Source: Acidobacteriota bacterium
GTDB taxonomy: Bacteria > Acidobacteriota > Blastocatellia > RBC074
Assembly (NCBI GenBank): GCA_016715865.1
Contig: JADJXM010000004.1
Location: forward strand, 470,501 to 534,500
Length of the DNA stretch: 64,000 bases
Direction: 5' to 3'
The stretch's first letter is position 1; each line of letters opens with the position of its first letter. The notes under the pieces were generated by a model. It did no database searches. It worked only from the letters and a program-made list of their open reading frames with translations, and was not told the DNA's origin. This document shows positions 1 through 15,650 of the stretch, in pieces. The position numbers were made by a program, and so were the translations under genes.

Positions 1-11
1 ATTCTTTGCTC

Positions 12-31
12 ATCTTCGCGGCCTCTGCGAT
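12..31. repeat. Partial copy of the CTTTGCG-type palindromic repeat
   Basis: The stretch reads ATCTTCGC then GGCCTCTGCGAT. It matches the right arm of the palindrome at 47897-47924 with an internal 8-base deletion and one substitution. It is probably the edge of another copy whose remainder lies left of the window. It lies about 100 bases upstream of the RecB-like nuclease gene. Confidence 0.45.
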
Positions 32-83
32 TAACTTTTTTCCAGTCTTTAATACAAGAAAGTTTAGTTGACAAAGTAGTTAG

Positions 84-111
84 TTGCGACCGTTTGAAAT
101 GTTGTTAAATT
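84..111 (+). promoter_or_regulatory. Possible sigma-70 promoter for the nuclease-recJ operon
   Basis: TTGCGA (84-89) and TAAATT (106-111) are separated by 16 bases, and the -10 box ends 19 bases before the TTG start codon. A better -35 box, TTGACA at 68-73, has no -10 box at the right distance. The surrounding sequence is AT-rich compared with the coding DNA. This is a weak pattern match only. Confidence 0.3.
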
Positions 112-130
112 TGTAACTGTGGGGTAACAG

Positions 131-937
131 TTGACAGACGATTTCATATTCAGCCAGAGTGCGTTACAGGATTACGAAGACTGCCCGCGCCGCTTCGAGC
201 TTCGATATCTGCGCGAAGTCGAGTGGCCGGCGCTTGAGACATCGCCGGCGCTCGAACATGAAGCGGCGATGCTGAGAGGTCAGGATTTTCATCATCTTTT
301 GCACCAGCACGCGCTCGGTGTACCGGCGGAGGCCCTTGCAGCGACGATCTCGGACGCCGAGGTGCGCACATGGTGGGAGAATTATCTGAGCTGGCAGTCC
401 GTGCATCTGCCGGCGGAGCGACATCCGGAGATGATGCTGACGGCTCCGATCGCCGGTTCGGTGCTCATGGCTAAGTACGATATCGTTGCACGAATGCCCG
501 ATTCGACATTCCTCATCATCGACTGGAAGACCGGGCGGCCACCATCGAAAGCAAAGCTCGCGAGCCGCATGCAGACGATTGTCTATCCATATGTGCTCTC
601 ACGCGCCGGGGCGTGGCTCAACGGCGGAGTTCCACTTTCCGCCGAAATGATCCGCATGAGTTACTGGTATGCCACAACCGGTGAAACCATCGACTTCTCA
701 CTCACGAGTGACCAACTCGACAGCCATGAGGAGCGCCTCGTGTCGATCATCGCCCAGATCAGCGAACGATTCGAGTTTCCCAAAACTCAGGAATTATGGC
801 GCTGTCGATTCTGCTCCTATCGCTCATTGTGTGAACGAGGCATCGAAGCGGGGGACATGAACGAGCTGGATGATGAAGCAAATGGCGCGGATGAACTGAT
901 AGTCGATCTGGACCAGATCGAGGAGATATCCTTTTAA
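131..937 (+). CDS. PD-(D/E)XK (RecB/Cas4-like) nuclease domain protein
   Basis: This 268-residue protein looks like a stand-alone RecB-family nuclease domain. The N-terminal motif YEDCPRRFELRYL (residues 15-27) is typical of RecB, Cas4 and AddB nuclease domains. The catalytic region shows D117 and then the D-W-K motif at 131-133 in a hydrophobic strand context (FLIIDWKTG). C18 together with C225, C228 and C234 could bind a [4Fe-4S] cluster, as in AddB and Cas4. The start is TTG, preceded by a GGGG-type ribosome site 6 bases upstream; no in-frame ATG lies before the motif. The stop codon overlaps the ATG of recJ by one base (TAATG), so the two genes are translationally coupled. A joint role in DNA end processing is an inference. 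No cas genes are nearby, so Cas4 is unlikely. Confidence 0.85.
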   Translation: MTDDFIFSQSALQDYEDCPRRFELRYLREVEWPALETSPALEHEAAMLRGQDFHHLLHQHALGVPAEALAATISDAEVRTWWENYLSWQSVHLPAERHPEMMLTAPIAGSVLMAKYDIVARMPDSTFLIIDWKTGRPPSKAKLASRMQTIVYPYVLSRAGAWLNGGVPLSAEMIRMSYWYATTGETIDFSLTSDQLDSHEERLVSIIAQISERFEFPKTQELWRCRFCSYRSLCERGIEAGDMNELDDEANGADELIVDLDQIEEISF

Positions 938-3195
938 TGCTCTGGCAGGAGCCAAAACAATTTGAAATCCCGGATGAGATATCTCGACTGGTCGGTGGGC
1001 ATCCGATTGTTGCTGCCCATCTGGCGCGGGCAGGCTTTGAGGATCTCGATTCGATTCGCCGGTTTCTCGATCCGAATGCTTACCGCGAAACATCGCCATT
1101 CGAGCTGCCGGACATGGAGCGTGCAGCCGAGCGGCTGCGCCGGGCGGTCAATACGCATGAAGCGATTCTGATCTGGGGAGATTTCGACGTCGACGGACAG
1201 ACGGCGTCAGCGCTGCTCTTCACGGCGCTGAGTGGACTGGGTGCGGATGTGCGCTATCACATCCCGCTGCGTGACGGTGAAGGTCACGGAATTCACCTGC
1301 CGAAATTGCGCGAATGGCTGGCGCGTGAAATCAAACTGATCATCACCTGCGATACGGGCATCACATCACATGAGGCTGTTGATGTGGCGACTGCTGCCGG
1401 CGTCGATGTTCTGATCACTGATCATCACCTGCTCGCGGAGACTCTGCCGCGCGCTCTGGCGGTCGTCAATCCGATGCGACTGCCCGAAGGTCACAAGCTG
1501 CGCGAACTGCCGGGCGTCGGCGTCGCTTTCGAACTGATCTCTGCCGTGACCGGCCGTAGCAGCGACGACCTGCTCGATCTTGTCGCTCTGGGGATCGTGG
1601 CCGATGTGGCCGAACAACGCAATGAAACCCGATACCTTCTTCAACGCGGACTGAAGACGTTGCGGCAGGGATCGCGCCCCGGGATGCTCGCGCTTTTCCG
1701 AACAGCAGAGATAGACCAGACGGAACTCACAGAGACCGACCTTGGATTCAGTCTGGCGCCGCGCTTGAACGCGCAAGGCAGGCTGGGAAATGCGGCCGAC
1801 AGCGTTGAACTTCTTTCAACGGATGACGCCGCACGCGCTGCCGAACTGGCTTACCAGCTCGAAGGGATGAACGCCCGCCGGAGGCTCGAATCGCGCCTGA
1901 TCGAAGAGAGCGCCCACAGCCAGCTCGAACGCGATCCTTCACTGATCGAATACGCTGCCATAGTGCTCTCTCACACGGAATGGAGCGGCGGCATTGTCGG
2001 CATCGTCGCCAACCGTCTCGCCGACGAATTCCACAAACCCGTCATTCTGCTCTGCGAAAAAGATGAACTGGCTTTCGGTTCGGCGCGTTCGGTCGCCGGA
2101 TGCAATATCACAGATGCGCTCAGGTCCTGTCGAGACATGCTGCTCAAATTCGGCGGTCACGCCATGGCTGCCGGCCTCACGCTGCGGCGCGATTCGATAT
2201 ATGAATTCAGACGCAGGCTATCACGAATCGTCCGCGATCTGGCGCCTGAAACCGCCGAAGAGCCGGTCCTGTTCATCGACGGATACCTCAGCCTTGATGA
2301 GATTTCGCTCGATCTGTGCCGCGACTTCCGAAGACTCGCTCCGTTCGGCAATGGGAACCCGGCGCTGACGCTGGCCACGCGCGATCTGCGATTCGCCCGC
2401 GGCAAACGCATCGGAAGAAAAGGCGATCACTACGAAATGACAGTCGAGGATGTTCGTGGAAACCGTCAGCAGGTGATGTGGTGGAACCGCGGCGACGAAC
2501 CTCTGCCGGAAGGTCGTTTCGATCTGGCCTACACCTTGCGCATCAACCGGTTCAAGGGAAAGGTCGAAGCTGTTCTGGAACTGCTCGATCTGAGGCTGAT
2601 CGATCCTCAACCCGCTGAAATCGAGGCAAGGCCACCTGCATATGCGTTCGAAGATCTGCACGATGAGCCGGAACAGAATAAGAAGCTGGCCGAACTGCTG
2701 GTGGAATTTCCGGATGCTCTGGTATGGCGCGAAGATGACCCGGACACCGAGGGCGTGGCACGAACCGCGCTACGGAAAGCCGAAACGCTAATAGTCTGGA
2801 CGGCGCCTCCGGGACCCGAAGAGTGGGAATCAGCGCTTGCGGCCGTGGAGCCTCAGCGCATCTTCTTTTTCGGAAAGATTCCGCCCCAGATGACTATGGA
2901 AGCTTTCCTCCAGCGCCTCGGAGGGATGCTCAAGTACGTCATAAGCTCGCGGGACGGCGAAACGACGATCGAAGAACTTGCAGCCGCGACAGCCCAACGA
3001 CCGGGCGCCGTCCGCTACGCGCTGCTCTGGTTTCACCAGACGGGTCGATTGCACGTCGTAATCCGGCAGGACGGCAGCGCGCGAATCTCGGCACGCCAGC
3101 AACCCGCCAGTCCTGCGCCATCGCTCGAATCGCTGATCCGCAATATTCTCATGGAGACAGTCGCATTCAGAGCGAATTGGAGAGATTTGAAGTAG
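937..3195 (+). CDS. recJ: Single-stranded-DNA-specific exonuclease RecJ
   Basis: RecJ degrades single-stranded DNA 5' to 3' in recombination and mismatch repair. The DHH phosphoesterase core is intact: motif I GDFDVDG (residues 81-87, D82/D84/D86), CDTGITS near 139-144, and the signature DHH at 162-164. The DHHA1 region follows, with a GGHAMAAG motif near residue 410. The middle carries the OB-fold typical of RecJ. At 752 residues it is longer than the usual ~570. The extra C-terminal part (about 560-752) contains a winged-helix-like stretch and has no family I can name; similar tails occur in RecJ of several phyla. It starts inside the stop codon of the nuclease gene, and the next gene is convergent. 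Confidence 0.95.
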   Translation: MLWQEPKQFEIPDEISRLVGGHPIVAAHLARAGFEDLDSIRRFLDPNAYRETSPFELPDMERAAERLRRAVNTHEAILIWGDFDVDGQTASALLFTALSGLGADVRYHIPLRDGEGHGIHLPKLREWLAREIKLIITCDTGITSHEAVDVATAAGVDVLITDHHLLAETLPRALAVVNPMRLPEGHKLRELPGVGVAFELISAVTGRSSDDLLDLVALGIVADVAEQRNETRYLLQRGLKTLRQGSRPGMLALFRTAEIDQTELTETDLGFSLAPRLNAQGRLGNAADSVELLSTDDAARAAELAYQLEGMNARRRLESRLIEESAHSQLERDPSLIEYAAIVLSHTEWSGGIVGIVANRLADEFHKPVILLCEKDELAFGSARSVAGCNITDALRSCRDMLLKFGGHAMAAGLTLRRDSIYEFRRRLSRIVRDLAPETAEEPVLFIDGYLSLDEISLDLCRDFRRLAPFGNGNPALTLATRDLRFARGKRIGRKGDHYEMTVEDVRGNRQQVMWWNRGDEPLPEGRFDLAYTLRINRFKGKVEAVLELLDLRLIDPQPAEIEARPPAYAFEDLHDEPEQNKKLAELLVEFPDALVWREDDPDTEGVARTALRKAETLIVWTAPPGPEEWESALAAVEPQRIFFFGKIPPQMTMEAFLQRLGGMLKYVISSRDGETTIEELAAATAQRPGAVRYALLWFHQTGRLHVVIRQDGSARISARQQPASPAPSLESLIRNILMETVAFRANWRDLK

Positions 3196-3197
3196 AG

Positions 3198-3227
3198 ATC
3201 TAACCCCAGCGGTGGGGGTCGTTACTG
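3198..3227. terminator. Possible bidirectional hairpin between recJ and higA
   Basis: Between the convergent stop codons the sequence CCCC-AGCGGT-GGGG forms a short GC stem. It is only 4-6 bp and lacks a clear T tract, so it is a weak terminator candidate. Confidence 0.3.
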
Positions 3228-3545
3228 TTTGGCTGAATTCACAGAATCAAATTGCGTGATTACGACTTCCCTGTCAGGAAAGCTGGCTACAAGCTTAAGC
3301 TGACCACCCAAAGCCGCAATGTACTTTCTCAATGTGCTGACATAGATATCGGCCTGGCCCTCAATTTTCGAGACACCAGCCTGGTGAAGCTTCATTATTT
3401 CTGCAACCTGCTCTTGCGTCAGATCAAGGCTCTTCCTTAGTTCCTGAAGGGCGATGTCGCCAAGCATCTGATAAGCCCTCTCTTCATTTTTTTTGCGACG
3501 CTCAGGCGTCATTTTATCCCGAAGCGTTATGAATGACTTTGCCAT
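3222..3545 (-). CDS. higA: XRE-family antitoxin (HigA-like)
   Basis: A 107-residue helix-turn-helix protein. The HTH lies near residues 37-62 (LRKSLDLTQEQVAEIMKLHQ), followed by the segment YVSTLRKYIAALGGQL that is typical of HigA-type antitoxins paired with Gp49/HigB toxins. The predicted role is to bind and neutralise the toxin and to repress the operon. Its ATG overlaps the stop codon of the toxin gene by one base (TAATG), so the pair is cotranslated in toxin-first order, the usual higBA order. It converges on recJ. Confidence 0.85.
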   Translation of the reverse strand: MAKSFITLRDKMTPERRKKNEERAYQMLGDIALQELRKSLDLTQEQVAEIMKLHQAGVSKIEGQADIYVSTLRKYIAALGGQLKLVASFPDREVVITQFDSVNSAKQ

Positions 3546-3904
3546 TATATGAGTCCATCCCTTGTCAGGGTCTCCAAATGTTGAGCATAGATGTCATCAG
3601 CTATCGAAACGAACTTATCATACCACCGCTCATCCCCACCCTTGTTTCCTCCGATCAGCAGAATTGCAACTCGTCTCGGGTCAAAGGCATAGATGATTCT
3701 GTAAGGGTTACCTCGATGCTGAATTCTCAGTTCTCTCATATGATTAAACCGAGAGCCGTTAATACCCGAACTGTGAGGGAACGGTAAGTGAGGCCCCATC
3801 TCCTCCAATAACATGACAGAGGAATCAATAGAGTCCTGCTCGTCCTCACCGAGTGTTTCCCACCAATAGCCAAATTCGTTCGTATACTCAACCTCCCAAC
3901 CCAT
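3545..3904 (-). CDS. higB: HigB/RelE-superfamily (Gp49-like) toxin
   Basis: A predicted mRNA interferase of 119 residues. The C-terminal core (FNHMRELRIQHRGNPYRI, then FDPRRVAILLIGGNKGG and RWYDKFVSIADDIY) matches the phage-derived Gp49-like HigB family. I chose the ATG at 3904 because AGAGG lies about 11 bases upstream and the family fold begins there; a longer reading to 4042 adds 46 unrelated residues and runs into thrC. The flanking DNA (3905-3971) is very AT-rich compared with the neighbours, which fits acquisition by transfer. The toxin gene precedes the antitoxin gene. Confidence 0.85.
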   Translation of the reverse strand: MGWEVEYTNEFGYWWETLGEDEQDSIDSSVMLLEEMGPHLPFPHSSGINGSRFNHMRELRIQHRGNPYRIIYAFDPRRVAILLIGGNKGGDERWYDKFVSIADDIYAQHLETLTRDGLI

Positions 3905-3971
3905 TAAAATTATAACCTCTAAGATATATACATTCAAATATATATTTCTTTTAACAAGGCAATATCGGCCC

Positions 3972-5167
<1,196 letters not shown>

Positions 5168-5224
5168 AGTCAGCTAGGAGGCGGTTTGGGGGCGGTTTAA
5201 GGGCCGCTGAAAGGGGTGACCTGC

Positions 5225-5548
5225 TCAGCCGACTTTGTCATCTAATGATGTTTGATCAAGGTAACCGACATCATAGGCGACATACAATTGCGCTCTTACC
5301 TCGCCGCAGGATGCTTTGGCGATAGACAGGAACTGATGAAATTCACCCTGCCTGTTACGCTCGAACCCTTCAGCGATATTTGACATAACAGACACGGCAG
5401 CGCGTCTGATCTGATCCCGCAAGCCAAAGTCACGTGCAAAATTGGAATTTCTGGATATCTTGTAAATATCTGCAGTTAACCTTCGAGCACGTTGCCAGGC
5501 GATCAGATCTTCGAATCTTCTGACTGGCTGTTTATTTTCCATATACAT
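5225..5548 (-). CDS. Four-helix-bundle protein (S23 / 23S rRNA IVS type), C-terminally truncated
   Basis: A 107-residue helical protein of the four-helix-bundle family known from intervening sequences of 23S rRNA and related to the Avd accessory protein of diversity-generating retroelements. Family signatures are RFEDLIAWQRARRL, FGLRDQIRRAAVSVMSNIAEGF and FLSIAKASCGEVRAQLYVA. It stops at DDKVG where relatives carry about 15-20 more residues of the last helix, so the 3' end looks clipped. The stop codon lies in a 10-mer (CTGCTCAGCC, 5221-5230) also found at the end of the IS remnant at 30.1 kb. The gene is bracketed by inverted GTAGAAA heptamer arrays. Function is unknown; no rRNA or DGR reverse transcriptase is nearby. 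An internal start at 5542 (MENK) is possible. Confidence 0.8.
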   Translation of the reverse strand: MYMENKQPVRRFEDLIAWQRARRLTADIYKISRNSNFARDFGLRDQIRRAAVSVMSNIAEGFERNRQGEFHQFLSIAKASCGEVRAQLYVAYDVGYLDQTSLDDKVG

Positions 5549-5552
5549 CCAA

Positions 5553-5592
<40 letters not shown>

Positions 5593-5621
5593 CAGGGGAC
5601 AGCGGTGAGGGCTGCCCCCCC

Positions 5622-5642
5622 TTTCTACTTTCTACTTTTTAC
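5622..5642. repeat. GTAGAAA heptamer array C (3 units, minus orientation)
   Basis: TTTCTAC, TTTCTAC, TTTTTAC. Read on the minus strand, this array encodes the last residues (SKK) and the TAG stop codon of the BON-domain gene. A run of cytosines (5614-5621) separates it from array B. Confidence 0.9.
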
Positions 5643-5958
5643 TTCTTATGGGCGGCGCTTCGATGCTGTTTTTGACAGTCGTTGCGCCGCAGCTCTTGGC
5701 AATGCCCGTCGCCGCGCCTTTGCTGCCGGCATTGACGGCCTTGCCTGTCAGAGTCGCGATGCCATCGCTCACCGCCACGGCAAACCCCTGCGGCCGGAGT
5801 TTTTCAGATCTGGCGAGCCGGTCGGTGATGCAGCTCTCGATCTGCGCATCCGTCTTCGAAGCGACGGCTTTTTCGGCCGCCTGCTCACCACCCGTCAGGG
5901 CGAAGATCGAGACCGACATGAGAACCAGACTGAGAATGGACAAAGTTATTCGTTTCAT
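5632..5958 (-). CDS. Secreted BON-domain protein
   Basis: A 108-residue exported protein. It has an N-terminal signal peptide (MKRITLSILSLVLMSVSIFA) followed by one BON domain with the pattern IESCITDRLARSEKLR, then FAVAVSDGIATLTGKAVN and ATGIAKSCGATTVKNSI. BON domains are thought to bind membranes or phospholipids and occur in OsmY-like stress proteins. The start at 5958 has an excellent ribosome site (GGAGG, 5 bases upstream); a longer frame to 6039 is unsupported. The C-terminal codons and stop lie in heptamer array C. It is monocistronic as far as can be seen. Confidence 0.8.
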   Translation of the reverse strand: MKRITLSILSLVLMSVSIFALTGGEQAAEKAVASKTDAQIESCITDRLARSEKLRPQGFAVAVSDGIATLTGKAVNAGSKGAATGIAKSCGATTVKNSIEAPPIRSKK

Positions 5959-6197
5959 TTTTCCTCCAATGATGTGGGATTGATTGAAGGGTGGCTCAGC
6001 GGCTGAAGATGCCGCCGTAGGAGGGATGGCCGGAGCCATTTTGCGTCAGAAAGTTCGAATGAGCAAGAAAAAAATTCGCTCTTGCAGTTTGATCGATGTG
6101 GAGCCATCGACCATAATCTGAATCCGGCGACTGAGCATATGGACAATTCCGAACAGCAACAAATCGATGGTGACGATATCTATATCCTGTATTAACG

Positions 6198-6596
6198 ATG
6201 CGGAATGAACGGAAAATGTACGATCAGCTGCTTTTCGGTGTGGCTGCGGCATGGAACCTCGGCGCGGCGCTGATGCTGCTGGTCAATCCGGGTTTCATGC
6301 TCGGGCGGCTGGGGATTCACGACAGTGCAGCCCTCCTGCTGGCTCAGTCTTTCGCATCGAGCGTCGGTACATGGGGCATCGGCTACGGCCTGATCGCGAT
6401 CAACGCGAAACGCTTTCGCGATTTCGCATGGCTGGGCGTGCTCTCGAAAACGATCTTCTTTATGATATACGCTGCGGCTTTCCTGACAGACAGGATCGGC
6501 GGGCCCGCAATGGCGCCCGCCGTGATCGATCTGGTATTCGCCGCGCTCTTCCTCGAATTCCTGCTGCGAACAAGAACAAAACCGGATGCTCACTGA
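6198..6596 (+). CDS. Small four-helix integral membrane protein, unknown function
   Basis: A 132-residue hydrophobic protein with about four transmembrane segments: near 9-28 (LLFGVAAAWNLGAALMLLVN), 45-68, 76-96 and 103-123. The pattern of a hydrophobic helix, a short loop and a conserved WG or GIGYG stretch resembles small uncharacterised DUF4345-like proteins, but I do not recognise it with certainty. A start at 6216 (MYDQ) is equally possible; neither start has a strong ribosome site. The stop codon overlaps the 3' end of nadA by 7 bases (convergent genes). Confidence 0.6.
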   Translation: MRNERKMYDQLLFGVAAAWNLGAALMLLVNPGFMLGRLGIHDSAALLLAQSFASSVGTWGIGYGLIAINAKRFRDFAWLGVLSKTIFFMIYAAAFLTDRIGGPAMAPAVIDLVFAALFLEFLLRTRTKPDAH

Positions 6597-7699
6597 ATTT
6601 CGAGCATGCGATCGAGGGCGATGCGTGCATATTTCGCCGTTTCGTCATCGACCTTGATCTGATTGACGACATTGCCGTCGACGAGGTTTTCGAGCGACCA
6701 GAGCAGATTTTCAGGCGCAATTCGAAACATCGTCGCGCACATACACAGATCCGGCGCGAGCAGGGTGATCAGTTTGTCAGGATGCCGATTGGCCAGCCGG
6801 TTGACCAGATTCAATTCAGTTCCGATCGCCCATTTGCTGCCCGCCGGGGCTTCATTGATAGTCTTGATGATATTCTCGGTCGATCCGTTCAGATCGGACT
6901 TCGCGACCACTTCATACCGGCATTCAGGGTGAACGAGAATTTTGATGCCAGGATGTTCGGCGCGGCGATCATCTACGTGGCGCTCCTGAAATCTTCCGTG
7001 CACGGAACAGAACCCCTTCCAGAGAATGATCTTCGCGTTTTCCAACTGCTCGGGAGTATTTCCGCCCAGTTCAAGCCGCGGATCCCAGACAGCCATCCGG
7101 TCGAGCGGAATGCCGAACTTCACCCCTGTATTACGTCCCAGATGTTCGTCCGGAAAGAAGAAGAGCTTCTCCTTCTGTTTGAACGCCCAGTCGAAGAGCG
7201 GCGCTGCATTCGACGACGTGCAGACGACCCCGTCATGACGCCCGCAAAACGCCTTGATGTTCGCCGCCGAATTCATGTATGTGATCGGCAAAATAGAATC
7301 GATCCCCAGTTCGTGCAACTGCTCCCAGGCCGTCTCGACCTGCTCGAGTCGAGCCATATCAGCCATCGAACAGCCCGCCGCCAGATCCGGCAAAATAACC
7401 TGCTGGTGAGCACCACTCAAAATATCGGCGCTCTCGGCCATAAAATGGACCCCGCAAAACACGATGTAATCTGCTTCTGGCCGGCGCGATGCCATCTGCG
7501 CCAGCTTGAACGAATCACCCGTCAGATCGGCATGACAGATCACGTCGTCACGCTGATAGTGATGACCAAGTATCATCACACGCGAACCCAGCTTTCGCTT
7601 GGCCTCCACGATCCGCTCACTCAACTCGACTTCGCCGAGTTTCAGATATTCATCGATCTCCCTGACTCCCGCCGCGACTCCAGCTCCCTGGCTCTTCAT
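6590..7699 (-). CDS. nadA: Quinolinate synthase NadA
   Basis: NadA condenses iminoaspartate with dihydroxyacetone phosphate to quinolinate in de novo NAD synthesis, using a [4Fe-4S] cluster. Three pseudo-repeated domains are visible. The cluster cysteines lie in AAGCSMADM, FCSVHGRF and APDLCMCATM. Other signatures are ILGHHYQRDDV and CGVHFMAESADIL. I chose the ATG at 7699 (369 residues) because AAGGAGG lies 8 bases upstream; the longer frame to 7726 contains the ribosome site itself. nadB and nadC are not adjacent. Two palindromic operators (7735-7776) sit just upstream, so the gene is probably controlled by an NAD-responsive repressor. Confidence 0.95.
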   Translation of the reverse strand: MKSQGAGVAAGVREIDEYLKLGEVELSERIVEAKRKLGSRVMILGHHYQRDDVICHADLTGDSFKLAQMASRRPEADYIVFCGVHFMAESADILSGAHQQVILPDLAAGCSMADMARLEQVETAWEQLHELGIDSILPITYMNSAANIKAFCGRHDGVVCTSSNAAPLFDWAFKQKEKLFFFPDEHLGRNTGVKFGIPLDRMAVWDPRLELGGNTPEQLENAKIILWKGFCSVHGRFQERHVDDRRAEHPGIKILVHPECRYEVVAKSDLNGSTENIIKTINEAPAGSKWAIGTELNLVNRLANRHPDKLITLLAPDLCMCATMFRIAPENLLWSLENLVDGNVVNQIKVDDETAKYARIALDRMLEIQ

Positions 7700-7734
7700 C
7701 GGCATATCCTCCTTTTTCATCCACAAAACTACTT

Positions 7735-7776
7735 AGTGTACTTCGTACACGATGAGAACAGTGTACAAAATACACT
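7735..7776. promoter_or_regulatory. Tandem palindromic operator upstream of nadA
   Basis: Two copies of AGTGTA-N5-TACACT are present. Copy one is AGTGTA-CTTCG-TACACG (7735-7751) and copy two is AGTGTA-CAAAA-TACACT (7760-7776). They are centred 25 bases apart and lie 36-77 bases before the nadA start. No other gene starts here, because the neighbouring ntrX gene ends at 7841. The arrangement is typical of a dimeric repressor operator. NrtR-type or another NAD regulator is a plausible binder by context only; no regulator gene is in the window. Confidence 0.65.
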
Positions 7777-7840
7777 AAGGGTAATGCAAATGAATTCGGA
7801 ATCCGTCATATCCATTTTATGAAAGAGGATTGGGAGAAGG

Positions 7841-9187
<1,347 letters not shown>

Positions 9188-9229
9188 ATATTCTTTGAAA
9201 AAACCCGCCTCAGGGGGCGCTACTCGAAA

Positions 9230-11527
<2,298 letters not shown>

Positions 11528-11670
11528 GGCGATTGCAATAACTGCTATAAAATACCAACCGAGCAGTACTTGATTGTAAATCAGAGATCGAAGGAATGGG
11601 ACTGCGCATGCCGAATTTTTAAGGAATAAGTTGATCAAAAATCGAACATCCCCTAAGATCCGTGCAACCT

Positions 11671-12588
11671 ATGAACCCCGGAAACCTCTTTTTCAACCGG
11701 AACACAAAGCTCCTGCGGAGCGGATGGCGCGTGCTGATCTTCGGCGCGCTGCTGATTTCGCCGCAGGTTCTTTTGTCGTCGTACATGACTCGGAGCGGAG
11801 AGGCCGGTCAGGAGGTCTTTGAGGTCAGCTTCACGATGATCGCAACCTACGTGATGATCGTCATCTGGGTGGTCTTCATCTCCTGGATCTGCCTGCGATT
11901 TCTTGACCGGATGTCGCTCGCCTCGCTCGGATTCGATTTTCATGCGAACTGGTGGCGTGAGATATTGCGCGGCATCGCAATGGCCTCGGCGATGGTCATG
12001 GCTGTCGTCATCATTCAGGCGATCGGCGGCGGAACCCGCGTAATACCAAACGCCCGCTGGTGGAGTGGAGGCGAAGTCAACTTCGCCGGGCTGTTCACCG
12101 TTGGACGGGACATAACCGCCGCGCTGGCGCTGCTGGCTGTCGCCGGCACGTTCGAAGAGCTGGTCTACCGCGGCTATCCGTTTCAAACATTGCTCCGCGG
12201 AGCGCCGGCCATAGTCCCGATCCTGCTCTTCTCGATCCTCTTCGGGTTCGGCCACTGGAACAATCCAAACCGGACCTTCTTCTCGACGGCGAATACGATC
12301 CTGGCCGGCATCTGGCTGGCTGTCGCCTACCTGAGAACGCGCAGTCTGTGGTTTCCGACCGCTCTTCATTTCACCTGGAACTGGATGATGGGCGCCTTCT
12401 TCGGACTGCCGGTGAGCGGGCTCTCGATCCCACAGCACCCCATCTTCATCTCAACCAGCCAGCATCCGCTCTGGCTGACCGGCGGAAACTACGGCGCCGA
12501 AGGCGGCGCCGCCACCTCCCTCGTTCTCATCATCACCATCTTCATCATTCTTAAATCCCCGGTTTCACCCTCCACTCATCATTCATAA
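11671..12588 (+). CDS. CPBP-family intramembrane metalloprotease
   Basis: A 305-residue polytopic membrane protein of the CPBP/Abi (CAAX prenyl protease 2-like) family. The catalytic motifs are present: EE-x3-R in GTFEELVYRGYPF, F-x3-H in FGFGHWNNP, and H-x3-N in LHFTWNWMMG. About seven transmembrane segments are visible. Substrate unknown; relatives process prenylated or bacteriocin-related proteins. A GTG three codons upstream (11662) is an alternative start. The last residues (STHHS) and the stop codon are encoded by a CATTCAT heptamer array. It is divergent from ntrY. Confidence 0.85.
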   Translation: MNPGNLFFNRNTKLLRSGWRVLIFGALLISPQVLLSSYMTRSGEAGQEVFEVSFTMIATYVMIVIWVVFISWICLRFLDRMSLASLGFDFHANWWREILRGIAMASAMVMAVVIIQAIGGGTRVIPNARWWSGGEVNFAGLFTVGRDITAALALLAVAGTFEELVYRGYPFQTLLRGAPAIVPILLFSILFGFGHWNNPNRTFFSTANTILAGIWLAVAYLRTRSLWFPTALHFTWNWMMGAFFGLPVSGLSIPQHPIFISTSQHPLWLTGGNYGAEGGAATSLVLIITIFIILKSPVSPSTHHS

Positions 12589-12607
12589 TTCATTATTCGT
12601 CATTTAT
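12573..12607. repeat. NATTCAT heptamer array (5 units) at the CPBP gene end
   Basis: CACTCAT, CATTCAT, AATTCAT, TATTCGT and CATTTAT follow each other in strict 7-base register. The TAA stop codon of the protease gene (12586-12588) lies in the second and third units. A related array is at 15624-15651. Confidence 0.7.
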
Positions 12608-12665
12608 TTACTTCCCGCTTTTTTTTCGTTATCTTTATGGCGCAATAAATTTCATAAATACCAGT

Positions 12666-12690
12666 AAAGCGCGGCAGCAGACCGCGCTTT
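12666..12690. terminator. Rho-independent terminator or leader hairpin before pckA
   Basis: AAAGCGCGG (12666-12674), a 7-base loop, then CCGCGCTTT (12682-12690) form a perfect 9-bp stem. It ends in TTT followed by TATCGATTTT. It lies 78 bases after the protease stop codon and 70 bases before the pckA start. It could end the upstream transcript or act as an attenuator for pckA. Confidence 0.65.
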
Positions 12691-12759
12691 TATCGATTTT
12701 GGGTCTGATTGGTATGACCATGATCGATGAAAAGGCACCAGTACCATCCAAGGAGCACC

Positions 12760-14506
<1,747 letters not shown>

Positions 14507-14534
14507 GGAAACCAGTATCTCGGTTCCAATTTCT

Positions 14535-15541
<1,007 letters not shown>

Positions 15542-15623
15542 ATGGAACTGTCCCTCGCGAAGCATCAACATTAAAAGGCGGGACCAGATTTCACTGACCC
15601 CGCCTTCAGCCGCCACATTTCAT

Positions 15624-15650
15624 CATTCATCATTCAGAATTCATGATTTA

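Noticed and set aside
131..937. Cas4
   Set aside because: The RecB-like nuclease has a Cas4-like cysteine pattern, but it is coupled to recJ and no other cas gene or array is present.
6046..6252. 68-residue minus-strand gene between the BON gene and the membrane protein
   Set aside because: Its hydrophobic stretch is short, there is no ribosome site, and it overlaps the start of the better supported forward gene.
6251..7822. 523-residue forward open frame over nadA
   Set aside because: It runs antisense to nadA, whose frame shows all quinolinate synthase motifs. The forward translation is Arg/Asp-rich with no domain.
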